Assembly (NCBI RefSeq): GCF_000743355.1
Contig: NZ_JQEI01000008.1
Location: forward strand, 62,001 to 126,000
Origin: Serratia sp. Ag1
Lineage (GTDB): Bacteria; Pseudomonadota; Gammaproteobacteria; Enterobacterales; Enterobacteriaceae
Direction: 5' to 3'
DNA: 64,000 nucleotides
Made by a program: the position numbers and the translations under genes. Within the stretch, counting starts at the first letter, position 1. Every line of letters begins with the position of its first letter. The notes under the pieces were generated by a model. That model saw only the letters and a program-made list of their open reading frames with translations. It did no database searches and was not told the origin of the DNA. Of the stretch, positions 36,657 through 47,400 are shown one piece after another.

Positions 36657-37373
36657 ATGAAGCGCCTAAACCCGTTTTTCTTCATGCCGCTGGCGCTGCT
36701 GTCCTGTTCCTCAGCCGTCATGGCGGATGGTTTTGGGATTAATGCCACTCGTCTGATCTATCCGCAAGGGGCAGACAGTATCCCTGTCTCGGTGCGTAAT
36801 ACTCAGCCAGTGATGCCGTATTTGGTACAGGTTTCACTCAGTAAAAAGCCAGACAGCCGTGAGGCCACGCCTTTTACGGTGACACCACCTATGTTCCGTT
36901 TGGAACCCAAGAGCATGAACCAGATTCGTATTACCGGTAACGGCGAGTCATTGGCTAAAGATCGCGAGTCAGTTTTTTATTTTCAGGCTACGGCAATTCC
37001 TGCGAGCCAAGCGCCAACGGCTAAACAGTCGAATGCGGGCGTACAGGCGGCGGTGCAATTTGGTGTCGGCAGCATTATCAAGATGTTTTATCGCCCAGAA
37101 GGGTTGTCATCAACGTCCAGCGACGCGCAGAAAGGCCTGCAATTCGCCAAGGTGAACGATGGGCTGCAGGTCAATAACCCATCGCCTTACTTTGTCAGTC
37201 TGGCCGGGATCCAATTTGGCGGGCAGGCTCTCAAACTGGATTCTGCGGCTGCGCTGATGATTGCGCCATTTGGTTCTCACACTTACCCCACCACGGTAAG
37301 AAACGGAACCATTGAATGGCAAACCATTAACGATCAAGGGGGCGTCGATGCATTTAAACGGGTTCAGCCCTAA
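36657..37373 (+). CDS. Periplasmic fimbrial chaperone 1 (PapD-like)
   Basis: A 238-residue chaperone with signal peptide (LALLSCSSAVMA) and two Ig-like domains: GINATRLIYPQGADSIPVSV, the FTVTPPMFRLEP proline region, and the second-domain IKMFYRPEGL. The conserved arginine (ATRLIY) and lysine/arginine (IKMFYRP) that hold the subunit C-terminus are present. The gene for the next subunit starts inside its 3' end. Confidence 0.88.
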   Translation: MKRLNPFFFMPLALLSCSSAVMADGFGINATRLIYPQGADSIPVSVRNTQPVMPYLVQVSLSKKPDSREATPFTVTPPMFRLEPKSMNQIRITGNGESLAKDRESVFYFQATAIPASQAPTAKQSNAGVQAAVQFGVGSIIKMFYRPEGLSSTSSDAQKGLQFAKVNDGLQVNNPSPYFVSLAGIQFGGQALKLDSAAALMIAPFGSHTYPTTVRNGTIEWQTINDQGGVDAFKRVQP

Positions 37374-37902
37374 TGCGCTGATCCTGATAGCGCTCAGCCT
37401 CTGCAGCCAGGCGGTACACGCGGTAACACTGAATTTTTCAGCATCGATTGTGCAAAGCACCTGTTCGCTGAGCCTGGATAAAAGCGTGTTGCCGTTGGGG
37501 GACGTACCACAGGCCAGCCTGCGCAGCGGTGCGTTGGTCAATCTGAAGCCTTTCAGCCTCAGGGTAGACAACTGCAGCGGTGTCGCCGGTGGCTCACAGC
37601 AGCTGGTTATCCTGGTGGTGGGAGCTGGTGCAACGCAGGACGGCAAATGGCTATTTCGCAATAGCAATTCTACCGCCGGGGGAGCAGGGGTGATGTTAGT
37701 ACAAGGGGATACCCCCCCAAGTTACACCGCCACGGAGGTTAAGCCGGGCGATTATTTCCCGTTGGCTGGCGTAGGGCAAGTGCCGGTCAACCAAGAGTTC
37801 CCCTTCTTTGCTGGTGTTAGCTGTGGGGGCAGTACCGGTTGCGCCACCATAAAACCGGGAGCACTGACGGCCAATTTGATGTTTATGTTTGCTTATCGGT
37901 GA
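37348..37902 (+). CDS. Fimbrial minor subunit
   Basis: A 184-residue pilin-like protein. MHLNGFSPNALILIALSLCS is followed by QAVHA as a signal peptide; the mature part begins VTLNFSASIVQSTCSL and ends with the pilin-type MFMFAYR. The ATG at 37348 overlaps the chaperone gene by 26 bases and has AAGGGGG upstream. Probably a minor or adapter subunit. Confidence 0.8.
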   Translation: MHLNGFSPNALILIALSLCSQAVHAVTLNFSASIVQSTCSLSLDKSVLPLGDVPQASLRSGALVNLKPFSLRVDNCSGVAGGSQQLVILVVGAGATQDGKWLFRNSNSTAGGAGVMLVQGDTPPSYTATEVKPGDYFPLAGVGQVPVNQEFPFFAGVSCGGSTGCATIKPGALTANLMFMFAYR

Positions 37903-37909
37903 AAGAGTG

Positions 37910-38590
37910 ATGACGTTCGCACATTTTTTGCTTACCTCACTGTTGCTGATGGCTTTTTCCGTGCCAGCAGCGGACGGCGGTGTCAGCTTAAATCAGACGC
38001 GGGTGATTTTTTCCTCTGGGGATAAAGCCCAAACCCTCACGGTAAAAAATACCGGGGCAAAAAAATACCTGATTCAAAGCCGCGTTCAACGTGAGCAGCA
38101 GCGTGCGAGTGCAGCCCCTTTTATCGTGACTCCGCCGTTGTTTCAACTGGGGCCAGAGAGCAGCCAGACGCTGCGCATTTTAAAGCAGGAACAGGCGCTG
38201 CCAACCGACCGTGAGTCGCTGTTTTATCTTGCGGTGTCGGCTATCCCGGCGCAGTCGCAGCCTACGGCGCAAGAGTCACGTTTATCTATGGGTTTTCAGT
38301 TTGTAATCAAGCTGTTTTATCGCCCGGCAGGGCTGAAGATCGCAGCAGAGAGTGCCAGTTGCCAACTGCGGATCACCCCTACGGCGCAGGGAATGCGTAT
38401 TGAGAACCCTACGCCCTATTTTGTCACATTTGGCCGTTTGTCATTTGACCAACGAGCCGTGGATTTGAATGTACAACCGGCGATGATTGCACCGCTGAGT
38501 AGTGAAATCTACCCGGTCAGCAAGCCGGTTAAGCAGGTGCATTGGCAGGTTATCGATGATTTCGGGGCGCTGTCTGCCGCTTGCCAATGA
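37910..38590 (+). CDS. Periplasmic fimbrial chaperone 2
   Basis: A 226-residue PapD-like chaperone: signal peptide (LLTSLLLMAFSVPA), LNQTRVIFSSGDKAQTLTV, FIVTPPLFQLGPES, DRESLFYLAVSAIPA, FVIKLFYRPAGL. Second of three consecutive chaperone genes in the locus, sharing only moderate similarity with the first. The start at 37910 is preferred over an upstream in-frame codon at 37889 that overlaps the pilin gene. Confidence 0.87.
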   Translation: MTFAHFLLTSLLLMAFSVPAADGGVSLNQTRVIFSSGDKAQTLTVKNTGAKKYLIQSRVQREQQRASAAPFIVTPPLFQLGPESSQTLRILKQEQALPTDRESLFYLAVSAIPAQSQPTAQESRLSMGFQFVIKLFYRPAGLKIAAESASCQLRITPTAQGMRIENPTPYFVTFGRLSFDQRAVDLNVQPAMIAPLSSEIYPVSKPVKQVHWQVIDDFGALSAACQ

Positions 38591-38604
38591 CGGGAACAAC
38601 CACA

Positions 38605-39348
38605 ATGAAACGTTTAACTCAGGCAGTGATGTTGCTCCTGTGCAGCCTGTCGGCAGCGCAGGCCGTAGCTCCGGGATCCAGCGGCATCTCTTTTTATGTA
38701 CTGCGGGTGATTTATCCGGAAAGCGCCAAGAACGGCGCTACGTTAAACGTGAATAACAAAAGTGCGGCTCCGTACCTGATGCAGTCCTGGATCCGGCCAG
38801 TCGACCCTAACAGTGGGGAGGTCGATCTGAACTACGGCGGGCAACCGAAGATGCCCTTTATTGTCACACCGCCTCTGGCACGTTTAGAAGCCAATAGCGA
38901 ACTGACGCTGCGCATTCGGCGCAACGGTGAGCCGTTGCCCACCGACCGGGAATCGGTGTTTTTTATCTCAATGAAGGCGATTCCGGCGAAAAAAGCACTC
39001 AGTGAGCCCGCCGCGTCCGGCCAGATGGCGCTCACCGTAGTCAGCAACATGAAATTGTTCTATCGCCCAGCGGGTTTGGCCACGCGGGCAGTGGCGGATG
39101 TGGCTTCTCAGTTGCGGTTCCAACGTGAGGGCGACGTGCTGATTGCCGAAAACCCGACGCCGTATTGGCTCACCTTTTCACAACTGCAGGTCGGCGATGT
39201 GGCATTGGGCAAACCTGCGCTGCGCCTGATGGTGCCGCCTAAAGGGCAACAGCGTTATGCCTTACCGACGGGGACCAACGGCAAGGTTGTATGGAAATTA
39301 ATTGATGAGGACGGGTGGGATACTCCCGGGCAGCAACAGGACTGGTAA
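38605..39348 (+). CDS. Periplasmic fimbrial chaperone 3
   Basis: A PapD-like chaperone of 247 residues from the ATG at 38605 (MKRLTQAVMLLLCSLSAAQA signal peptide). Key blocks: FYVLRVIYPESAKNGATLNV, MPFIVTPPLARLEANS, DRESVFFISMKAIPA, MKLFYRPAGL. An alternative ATG at 38587 forms an ATGA overlap with the previous gene and adds six residues; GGGAA supports the later start. Directly before the usher. Confidence 0.87.
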   Translation: MKRLTQAVMLLLCSLSAAQAVAPGSSGISFYVLRVIYPESAKNGATLNVNNKSAAPYLMQSWIRPVDPNSGEVDLNYGGQPKMPFIVTPPLARLEANSELTLRIRRNGEPLPTDRESVFFISMKAIPAKKALSEPAASGQMALTVVSNMKLFYRPAGLATRAVADVASQLRFQREGDVLIAENPTPYWLTFSQLQVGDVALGKPALRLMVPPKGQQRYALPTGTNGKVVWKLIDEDGWDTPGQQQDW

Positions 39349-39390
39349 TTTTTGAGTTATTAGGGACGGACCTCGAATGGACAAAAAACA

Positions 39391-41979
39391 GTGAAGATAC
39401 GCCTTAATAACTCAGCGGTTTCCCCCATGCTGACCGGCGCGTTATTACTGACTGGGGCATTACCTGCTGCCGCACGGGACTATTTTGACCCTGCCTTACT
39501 GGCTTTGGCCGGGGAACAGGCGATGACCGCCGATCTGAGCGCTTATGAAACCGCCGGAGGCGTGCCGGAAGGCCATTACCTGGTTGAGCTGTGGGTGAAT
39601 CAGGTCAATCAGGGGCAGCATCGGCTCGAGTTCAAGAAAAATGCACAAGGCGTGGTTCAGCCTGAACTGACGCCTGAGTTCCTGAATCAGTTAGGAGTGA
39701 ACACCACGGCGTTGCCCAACTTTAAAGGGTTGCCGCAACAGGTGCCGCTTAAGGGCGAGTTGTCCGCGTTGATTCCTGATGCACAGGTGCATTTTCATAT
39801 GGCGCAACTGCGCCTGGATCTCAGTATTCCGCAGATCGCGATGCAGCAGAATGCACGCGGTTCAGTCGATCCGGCACTGTGGGACGATGGCGTACCGGCT
39901 CTGATAATGAATTATAACCTGAGCGGTAGCCGCAACAGACAAAATGCTCAGGCAGGAATAAGCAGCAGTGAACAGACCAACCTGTTCGCTGGCCTGCACG
40001 GTGGGCTGAACTGGCAGGCATGGCGTTTGCGCAGCGACATGACCTATTTACGCAACCAGAGCAGTGGTGATGTGTCTGCCCCGACAACGCAGAGCACCCG
40101 TTTCACCAACACCTATTTACAGCGCGACATCCGCGCCTGGCGTTCAGAGATACTGGCTGGGGAGAGCAACACGGGTAATGACGTGTTTGACAGTATTCCT
40201 TTCCGTGGCATCAAGCTGAACTCCAGCGAAGAGATGCTGCCGGGCAGCCTGCGCGGTTTTGCACCGGTTGTTAGCGGGATTGCCCAGACTAACGCCCGGG
40301 TCACCGTCAGCCAGAACGGCAATGTGGTGTATCAAACCTATGTCGCTCCGGGGCCGTTCCGCATCGACGATTTGTATCAGACCGGGCAGGGCGGCGATCT
40401 GACGGTGACGATCAGCGAAGCCGACGGGAGCGTGCGCACGCAAACGCTGGCGTTTTCTGCACTACCGGTGATGCAACGCCCCGGCGCACTGAAGTACGAG
40501 TTCACCACTGGGCGTTACAACGGGGGGATCACGCAAGGGTCGCGCGAGGCGATTTTTGGGCTAGGCACCTTGATGTACGGTTTGCCTTATGACATCACCC
40601 TGTACGGCGGTGGGTTGGTGGCGCAAGACTATATCTCGCTGGTGTTAGGAACAGGCGTGTCGCTGCGGGCATGGGGGGCCTTATCGGCTGAAGTGACCAC
40701 CTCCAGCACCAGATTGGATGGGCAGGATAACCGGCAGCAGGGGGCGTCTTACCGGATACGCTATGCCAAAAGTTTGTTGAGGACGGGGACTGCGGTCGAT
40801 CTCACTGCTTACCGCTATTCCACCCGTCATTACTACAGTTTTGCCGATTTTAACGGCCAGGGTTATCAACTGAATGACGGACAGATGCCGTGGTCGCTGG
40901 AGCGGCAGCGCTCTAATTTTCAGGTGCGCCTCAGCCAACAGTTGGGCTCCTGGGGGGCACTGTATCTGGCTGCCGCCCGTAACGACTATTGGGGCAGCGA
41001 TCGTATAAATAACACCGTTTCGGCGGGTTACCACGGCAGTTATCGCGGCGTCAGCTATGGGGTGGTTTACAGCATCGATCACATTAAAGGGGATGGCAGT
41101 TGGCCAGAGAATCGCCAGCTGTCGCTGAATATGCAGGTTCCTTTCAGCCTGTTCAGTGCAAAACCAATGTTCAGTCGCAATTATGCCAACTATCAAATGA
41201 CCCGTAGCAATCAGGGTGAAGTGCAGCAGCAGGTTGGGATCAGCGGTAACGCCATGGATGATCGTCTTTCTTACAGCGTCATGCAGGGTTGGTCGAACGG
41301 TGAGGGCCACAATAACGGTACGTTGAATGCGGGTTATCAGGGCAGCAAAGGGCAGGTCAACATGGGTTATAGCTACGGGAGTGCATTCCGTTCATTGAAC
41401 CTCAGCGCTAATGGTGGCGTCGTCGTGCATCCAGAGGGGGTGACGCTGGGGCAAATGCTGGGCAACTCGGTGGCCGTCGTCAGTGCAGCGGGAGCCAAGG
41501 AGACTAGCGTCATGAACGGCAATGTGCGCACCGACAGCCGTGGTTACGCTCTGGTGCCTTATTTGTCGAACTACCAGAACAACAGCATCAGCCTGAATCC
41601 GGCCACCTTACCGGACGACGTAGAAATGACTTACTCAAGCCTCAACGTCTACCCAACCAAAGGTGCGGTAGTGATGGCCAAGTTTGCTACGCGCGTGGGT
41701 TATCAGGCGTTAGTGACCTTACAACAGGGTGACACCAGCATTCCGTTTGGCACGGTGGTCACAGTGGAGGGGACGCCCGCAGGTGAAAACAATACCGGCA
41801 TTGTTGGCGATGCGGGGCAGGTATATCTGAGCGGATTGCCGGAAAAAGGTCAGTTGACGGCTAAATGGGGTAACGAAGCCAACCAGCAATGCCGTGCCGC
41901 ATTCAGTTTTGCCAATAGCGCCACCCCAGCGGCGGGCAATCCGGTGCGCCAGTTAACGGCGCGCTGTGAGAACAGCTAA
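39391..41979 (+). CDS. Outer-membrane fimbrial usher
   Basis: An 862-residue FimD/PapC-type usher: signal peptide ending PAAA, N-terminal periplasmic domain from RDYFDPALLAL, 24-strand barrel with plug (GFAPVVSGIAQTNARVTVSQ, YVAPGPFRIDDLY), and C-terminal domains with a cysteine pair (QQCRAAFSF and TARCENS). GTG start at 39391 overlaps the stop of a five-codon mini-ORF (39377-39394), suggesting translational coupling. Confidence 0.92.
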   Translation: MKIRLNNSAVSPMLTGALLLTGALPAAARDYFDPALLALAGEQAMTADLSAYETAGGVPEGHYLVELWVNQVNQGQHRLEFKKNAQGVVQPELTPEFLNQLGVNTTALPNFKGLPQQVPLKGELSALIPDAQVHFHMAQLRLDLSIPQIAMQQNARGSVDPALWDDGVPALIMNYNLSGSRNRQNAQAGISSSEQTNLFAGLHGGLNWQAWRLRSDMTYLRNQSSGDVSAPTTQSTRFTNTYLQRDIRAWRSEILAGESNTGNDVFDSIPFRGIKLNSSEEMLPGSLRGFAPVVSGIAQTNARVTVSQNGNVVYQTYVAPGPFRIDDLYQTGQGGDLTVTISEADGSVRTQTLAFSALPVMQRPGALKYEFTTGRYNGGITQGSREAIFGLGTLMYGLPYDITLYGGGLVAQDYISLVLGTGVSLRAWGALSAEVTTSSTRLDGQDNRQQGASYRIRYAKSLLRTGTAVDLTAYRYSTRHYYSFADFNGQGYQLNDGQMPWSLERQRSNFQVRLSQQLGSWGALYLAAARNDYWGSDRINNTVSAGYHGSYRGVSYGVVYSIDHIKGDGSWPENRQLSLNMQVPFSLFSAKPMFSRNYANYQMTRSNQGEVQQQVGISGNAMDDRLSYSVMQGWSNGEGHNNGTLNAGYQGSKGQVNMGYSYGSAFRSLNLSANGGVVVHPEGVTLGQMLGNSVAVVSAAGAKETSVMNGNVRTDSRGYALVPYLSNYQNNSISLNPATLPDDVEMTYSSLNVYPTKGAVVMAKFATRVGYQALVTLQQGDTSIPFGTVVTVEGTPAGENNTGIVGDAGQVYLSGLPEKGQLTAKWGNEANQQCRAAFSFANSATPAAGNPVRQLTARCENS

Positions 41980-41993
41980 TTAGGAAAGAAATA

Positions 41994-43112
41994 ATGACAA
42001 GAGTAAACCAGACAATTCGGCGTATTGCCAACCTCTTGAGCCTGCTGGCGCTGTCAGCGCTATTCGCCGCGCCATATGCCGTGGCGGATACCATTACGAT
42101 TGGCAAAGGTAGCGGTATTGTCTGGGAGGGAATGCCGTTTAATGCTTCGAATACGGCAGGCACGGGGGCTAATCCAAACTTGGATCCCGGCAGAAGCGTG
42201 GCTTTTATTAACCCGACCAATCTGGCAAGTAATAATTGTGTGCCAGATAATTGGCTGACGATAATTGCCGGATATAAAGCCTTCAAGATCGCACCTGGCG
42301 TTGGCATTATTCCTCGGGCAACCATTACTGCGAGTTATGTACTGGCTAATGGCACAACTGAAACGCTTAACGGCACCATTGGGCTACCGAGCACGCAGGG
42401 GACGACATCAAGTGGAATAACCATTACTAATCCACTGATGGGAGGGAGTTGGTGTTTAGCGCCAAGAATGTCCAGTGTCGTTAACTTTTATCAGGCGAAC
42501 ACCTTAATCAACGCGACAGCGACGGGCAATTGGGTGATGGTGGCCGATGGAACGCAAACCAGGCAGGACAATATTGCCTTATATAATGTAAATTTCTCCA
42601 CTGCGGGGAACAGCCTTGGTTTTGTGCCGATCTTTTCAAGAAATACCACCTTGCGTATTTCTACCCTGGAATGCACGGTGAATACCCCGGTACAGATTGA
42701 TTTTGGTGCCGTCGCTAAAAATACCCAGAGCGGTGCGGAGTTGGGCTTAAAGACCAATACGTTGACGACCCAGTGCTCGCAAGACGGCACCTCGGGAATT
42801 AATGCCAATATTAATGTGCAGTTTAGAGCATTAACCGGTTTGTTCGCATCTACACCCACCCGTTTGGCCCTCAGCCAAGGGGGCGGCTATATTACCGGTG
42901 AAATCAGCGGTGGCATCACCGGCAGTGGAAATTGCTCCGGCACCAGCGGCGTGCCGTTTGATAATAGCCAACTTAAAGTGGGCAATATTACCAATGCGCA
43001 ATCCACCCAAAATACCACCAACCAGATCACTTGGCGTTTGTGCTCAGGGGGCAACGACTTACCGACTGGTAACGTAAGCGCATCAGCAGAAATGCTGGTG
43101 ACATTTAATTGA
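41994..43112 (+). CDS. Fimbrial tip adhesin (two-domain)
   Basis: A 372-residue secreted protein with signal peptide (LLALSALFAAPYAVA). The N-terminal part (to about residue 225) has no match that I recognise and would be the lectin domain; the C-terminal part (from TLRISTLECTVNTPVQIDFG) is a pilin domain with cysteines and a C-terminal strand ending MLVTFN. Last position in a chaperone-usher operon is typical for the tip adhesin. Ligand unknown. Confidence 0.78.
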   Translation: MTRVNQTIRRIANLLSLLALSALFAAPYAVADTITIGKGSGIVWEGMPFNASNTAGTGANPNLDPGRSVAFINPTNLASNNCVPDNWLTIIAGYKAFKIAPGVGIIPRATITASYVLANGTTETLNGTIGLPSTQGTTSSGITITNPLMGGSWCLAPRMSSVVNFYQANTLINATATGNWVMVADGTQTRQDNIALYNVNFSTAGNSLGFVPIFSRNTTLRISTLECTVNTPVQIDFGAVAKNTQSGAELGLKTNTLTTQCSQDGTSGINANINVQFRALTGLFASTPTRLALSQGGGYITGEISGGITGSGNCSGTSGVPFDNSQLKVGNITNAQSTQNTTNQITWRLCSGGNDLPTGNVSASAEMLVTFN

Positions 43113-43136
43113 TTTATTAAACAGGGAACTGACTCA

Positions 43137-43688
43137 ATGAAAATACTCATAGTGGATAATGATAAATATTTTACAGCGGGATTGCGCGCGTTATTGGCGG
43201 ATTACTTTAAGGAGAAAGAGGTTAGCACGGAGTTTAATGAAAGCATTAACCCCAATGTCCGCTACTCCATGGCCTTTGTCTGCGAAGAGAAAATGGCACA
43301 GCATCGCTCAGTTAAAACAGCAATAAATGCCGATACGGTATTTATTATTCGAGCTGGCTCGGAGGAAATGGAGGCTGATGGTGATGAAGACATGGAAAGT
43401 ATTCAACGTCATGATTGTGCCGAAACGATTATCAACCAGGTTGACGCAGCATACTCACCGCCTGAGATTCAGCGCAGCATGGGATCGAAAACCGTGTTAA
43501 CCAAAAGAGAAAAAACGGTGTTGAGTTATTATTCTATTGGTTATAGCAATGTTCAAATTGGGCAGCTATTGGGGATTAATCAAAAAACGGTGAGTGCGCA
43601 TAAGGTCAATGCCATGACAAAATTCAACTTTAAGCATAAAGGTGATTTTAGACGTTGGTTAATTGCCAACGTAAACTGCGAAGAATAA
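43137..43688 (+). CDS. LuxR-type auxiliary regulator, RcsA-like, with degenerate receiver
   Basis: A 183-residue protein. The N-terminus (MKILIVDNDKYFTAGLRALL) looks like a receiver start, but the following part has no clear phospho-acceptor aspartate. The C-terminal LuxR HTH is LTKREKTVLSYYSIGYSNVQ then LGINQKTVSAHKVNAMTKF. Size and layout resemble RcsA-type partners and fimbrial regulators such as FimW. It directly follows the adhesin gene, so it may be cotranscribed and give feedback. Confidence 0.7.
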   Translation: MKILIVDNDKYFTAGLRALLADYFKEKEVSTEFNESINPNVRYSMAFVCEEKMAQHRSVKTAINADTVFIIRAGSEEMEADGDEDMESIQRHDCAETIINQVDAAYSPPEIQRSMGSKTVLTKREKTVLSYYSIGYSNVQIGQLLGINQKTVSAHKVNAMTKFNFKHKGDFRRWLIANVNCEE

Positions 43689-43788
43689 ATACGGCTGCAA
43701 ACCACCTATTTAAATTTATGACTCGCTTGGCAAACAGGTTGTGTTTGGCTTGGGTTTATCATTCTTATTTTTACCAGCTTAGAGAAGT

Positions 43789-44283
43789 ATGAAGTATATT
43801 ATTGATAAAAAACTAATACTTGATAGTGATGAAAAAACGCTGTTTTTAGCAGAATCACCCGAGGAATATGTAGAGATTGGTGCTGTTTCAGCGCGTCTGT
43901 TTGTTGAGATGCTTGAAAATATAGCGGGAGTCGATCGCGAGTACCTGCTGGATACCGTCTGGTCGAATCATGGTTTAAGGCCGTCGAATAACAACCTCAA
44001 TAATCATATCAGCCAACTGAGAAAGAGTATTTCCAGCCTGATTGATTTTGATGACCTGATCGTCACGCTGCCTAAAAAGGGCTTTATGATCAACAAGAGA
44101 TATACGATTCACAGCATCAGCGAGCCGATACCCACAGCCCCGCCTGTCAGGCCAGAGAAAGACGGCTGGGCTGAACATTACCCAATGGCGTTGTGGTTAC
44201 TCTCAATCGTGGTCATTATTTTGAGCTCATTGCTGGGCTATATCGTTACTCGCGATCACTATTCGATTTTTGGCTTGTGTTAA
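43789..44283 (+). CDS. ToxR/CadC-like membrane-anchored winged-helix regulator (short)
   Basis: A 164-residue protein with an OmpR-type winged helix (residues 1 to about 105; LLDTVWSNHGLRPSNNNLNN, HISQLRKSISS, VTLPKKGFMINKRY), a proline-rich linker and one membrane helix (WLLSIVVIILSSLLGYIV, about 135-152) leaving only about a dozen periplasmic residues. So it has almost no sensory domain. The DNA-binding part is a close relative of the protein at 48854. Confidence 0.78.
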   Translation: MKYIIDKKLILDSDEKTLFLAESPEEYVEIGAVSARLFVEMLENIAGVDREYLLDTVWSNHGLRPSNNNLNNHISQLRKSISSLIDFDDLIVTLPKKGFMINKRYTIHSISEPIPTAPPVRPEKDGWAEHYPMALWLLSIVVIILSSLLGYIVTRDHYSIFGLC

Positions 44284-44471
44284 ACGGGCTGGTGACTCTA
44301 TCGCCTCAACGGGGTGAGGCCTACGGATGGGCCGAGTAACAAAGCCAACATCCGAACCATTTGCAGTAGGGGGGAGAATTGTCTTAGGTTAAGGAAAGTT
44401 CTTAACTGATGAATTATGATCAGAGGAGTGAATATTCTAACCATAACACCCTTGATAGGTGAGCAAACCCC

Positions 44472-47400
44472 ATGCAGGACACACCCTTCGGTAGGATTAC
44501 ACACACGTCGCGTAGGCAGAATAATCTGTTGTTTGGTCTGATAGCACTGGCTTTGGTTTTGGCAACCGGCCTGTTTTGGGGGACGCAGCGTATCATCAGC
44601 CAAGAGCGTGGTCGATTCACCCTCGATTTCTCAACGTTGGTGGGGTATGCCTATGAACAAGAGGCCTTCCTGCGTCAGTTACGAGCCCAAAACAGTCAGC
44701 TTTCTTATTTGCCTATTCCACGGGTCAACAGCTTTCGGCAAGTCGCCACCTCTCCTGAGTGGGGCGGCAGGCTGTTTGAGGGGCAAGAGTCTGCCGTGAC
44801 GATGCCTTTCTCGCTATTTTGTGAAAAACAGGCCGATTGCCCTACCGCGCCTGGCATGCTTTTTTCGTTGGGGAGTTATCTCGCTGATTTTTACTCCTCA
44901 TTCTGGGCATCGTCTTACTTTCCGGCGGGGGCTGTATTCTTTGTTAATGAGAGTGACGGAATTAGCATCAACGTGCCTGCGGTCAACAGAAACACCACGG
45001 ATACGGCTGGCAATATGCAAACCTATCGGGCGGTCACCGATGCTGTGCGTGAGCGGTTGCGCGAGCTTGCCACCAAAGGCTGTCAGCAACAGCGCGGTGA
45101 TAAACCTACCGACAGGGAGGTGATCTGGTTCAGGGAAACGGCCTTGCCAAATCAAATGATTGGGCTGATTCCGGCTGGGTTCCCACCGAGTATCTGGACA
45201 ATTTCACATAAGCGCCCAACGTCTTGCATTTATGCGGCCACTTTACTGAGCCGCTCGCGCTTCGGGATGCTGGAACAACGCGTTAATCCGGCACCCAAGC
45301 ACGCCTTCTGGTTGCAGCGTTTCGATCAGGTGTGGCTGAAGCATCAGGACTACGGTTTGCTGATGGGGCAGGGGAAAGCGCCAGAATTTGAGCAACAAGG
45401 GGTGCATTACACCCTGACGGGTTTAGTGTTCAAGATCATAGGGCCAAACAGTAAGTGGACAGGATATTACTATGTCAGCTATGGCAGTTTCTTTCAGGAT
45501 AACTTGTGGTTACCTATCGGGGTGTTGATGTTGTTACTGAGTAGCATACTCGGTGGTTTGGCTTATACGCGTTGGTACAATCGCCGAGTAATCGCTCCGG
45601 CACAGGAGGCACAGCGTGAGCTGCTTGAAAGCGAAGCCTTTAATCGAACGCTGATCCAGACGGCACCGGTCGCGGTATGCCTGATTGCCCGTGCGGATGG
45701 TCACCTGGTATTCGGTAACGCATTGGCGCTGGAGTGGCTGGATGCCACCGCTGGCCAACGTTTACCGCCCGCTGCGGCTACCAAACAATTGCTGGGCCAG
45801 GTGTTGCTTACGCGGCAGGCCGGAACCATCGAACAGCTGGAAGGGATAGACGGCAGAACTCTGTATGTTGCCTATGCGCCCACGCGTTACATGCAGCGTG
45901 ATGTGATTCTGTGCGTGTTTGCGGATGTCAGCGCGCGTGCGGAAATAGAACGCCAGCTTGAGCGTGCCAAGTCAGCGGCAGACGAGGCCAGCGCGGCCAA
46001 ATCGACCTTCCTGGCGACCATGAGCCACGAAATCCGTACACCGCTTTATGGTGCTCTTGGCACGTTGGAACTGCTGTCCATGACACAGTTGGATCGCCAG
46101 CAACGCCAGTATGTGGACCGAATCGACGACGCTTCGCAGATATTGCTGCAATTGATCAGCGACATCCTGGACATCAGCAAGATCGAGGCAGGGCAACTGC
46201 AACTGGAAACGGTTGAATTTAATCCACGTGAACTGGTACAGAGCGTGACCAGCACCTTTGCGGCCATGGCTTATCGCAAGGGATTGTTGCTGTTTTCGGT
46301 GGTCAGCATTGATGTGCCCTGTCTGACGGTGGGCGATCCGGTGCGCATCCGCCAGATTCTGAGCAATCTGGTCAACAATGCGATCAAATTTACCGATTCT
46401 GGTCAGGTGATCGTGCGCCTTAGCCAAACGGCAGGTTCTGCGGCAGAAACCCAGCTCCGAATGGAGGTGTGTGACAGCGGGATCGGCATCACCCAAGCAC
46501 AGCAAGAAAAACTGTTCACACCGTTTTACCTGACGGATGCCAGCCGGGGCAGTTTGGGGGGCGCCGGATTGGGCCTGTCGATCTGCAAGCGCTTGGCAGG
46601 CCTGATGGGGGCGGAAATTCAGCTCGACAGCCAGCCGCAACAAGGCAGCCGATTTTATCTGACGCTGGCTCTGGCCGTGGCCACAACCACCGAGGTGGAT
46701 GAGCCGCAGTTACGAGGAGCCAGCGTGTGGGTGAAAACTCCCCACCCTGAGTTGACCGACAATCTCTGCGCCTGGTTGCAGCGTTGGGGGGCACAATCTT
46801 CGCCCTTTACCACCTCGGTACCGCCGGGCCATGAGCAGGATATTCTGCTGGATATACAAGCGCAGCGACCAAGCGATCCTGGCGAGTGGCCAGGGCGTTC
46901 CTTACCGATTTCCTTGTCGGGTGAGACGGCGAATTATGCTGATATTGATGCCTACAGCCTGAGTAGCATCGGCTTTGGTATCGATCGCCTGTTGCACGGG
47001 CAACAACTCAGCGAGCAACGCGAAACGGTGTTACCGCAATTTAAGGCTCGCGTTCTTGTTGCTGAGGACAACCCGCTCAATCAGGTCACACTACAGGGGC
47101 AACTTGAACTGTTGGGTTGTGAAGTCACGTTAGCGGACGATGGTGAAGAGGCGTTGGCGCTGTGGGATATCGCCCCCCATGATTTGGTGCTGACCGACGT
47201 AAACATGCCTTACATGAATGGTTATGAACTTGCTCGCAGCCTGCGCAATGAGGGCATGGCGATACCGATTATTGGTGTCACGGCTAACGCCATGCTGGAT
47301 GAGGAAAGGCGCTGCGTTGAGGCGGGGATGAATGCCTGGTTGGTGAAACCCATTGGGCTGCAAACGCTGGTGGATCTGTTGCGCAAGTTTATGCCAGCAG

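Noticed and set aside
40681-41310. 209-codon ORF antisense to the usher gene
   Set aside because: Shadow ORF without a ribosome site or domain; the usher reading is unambiguous.
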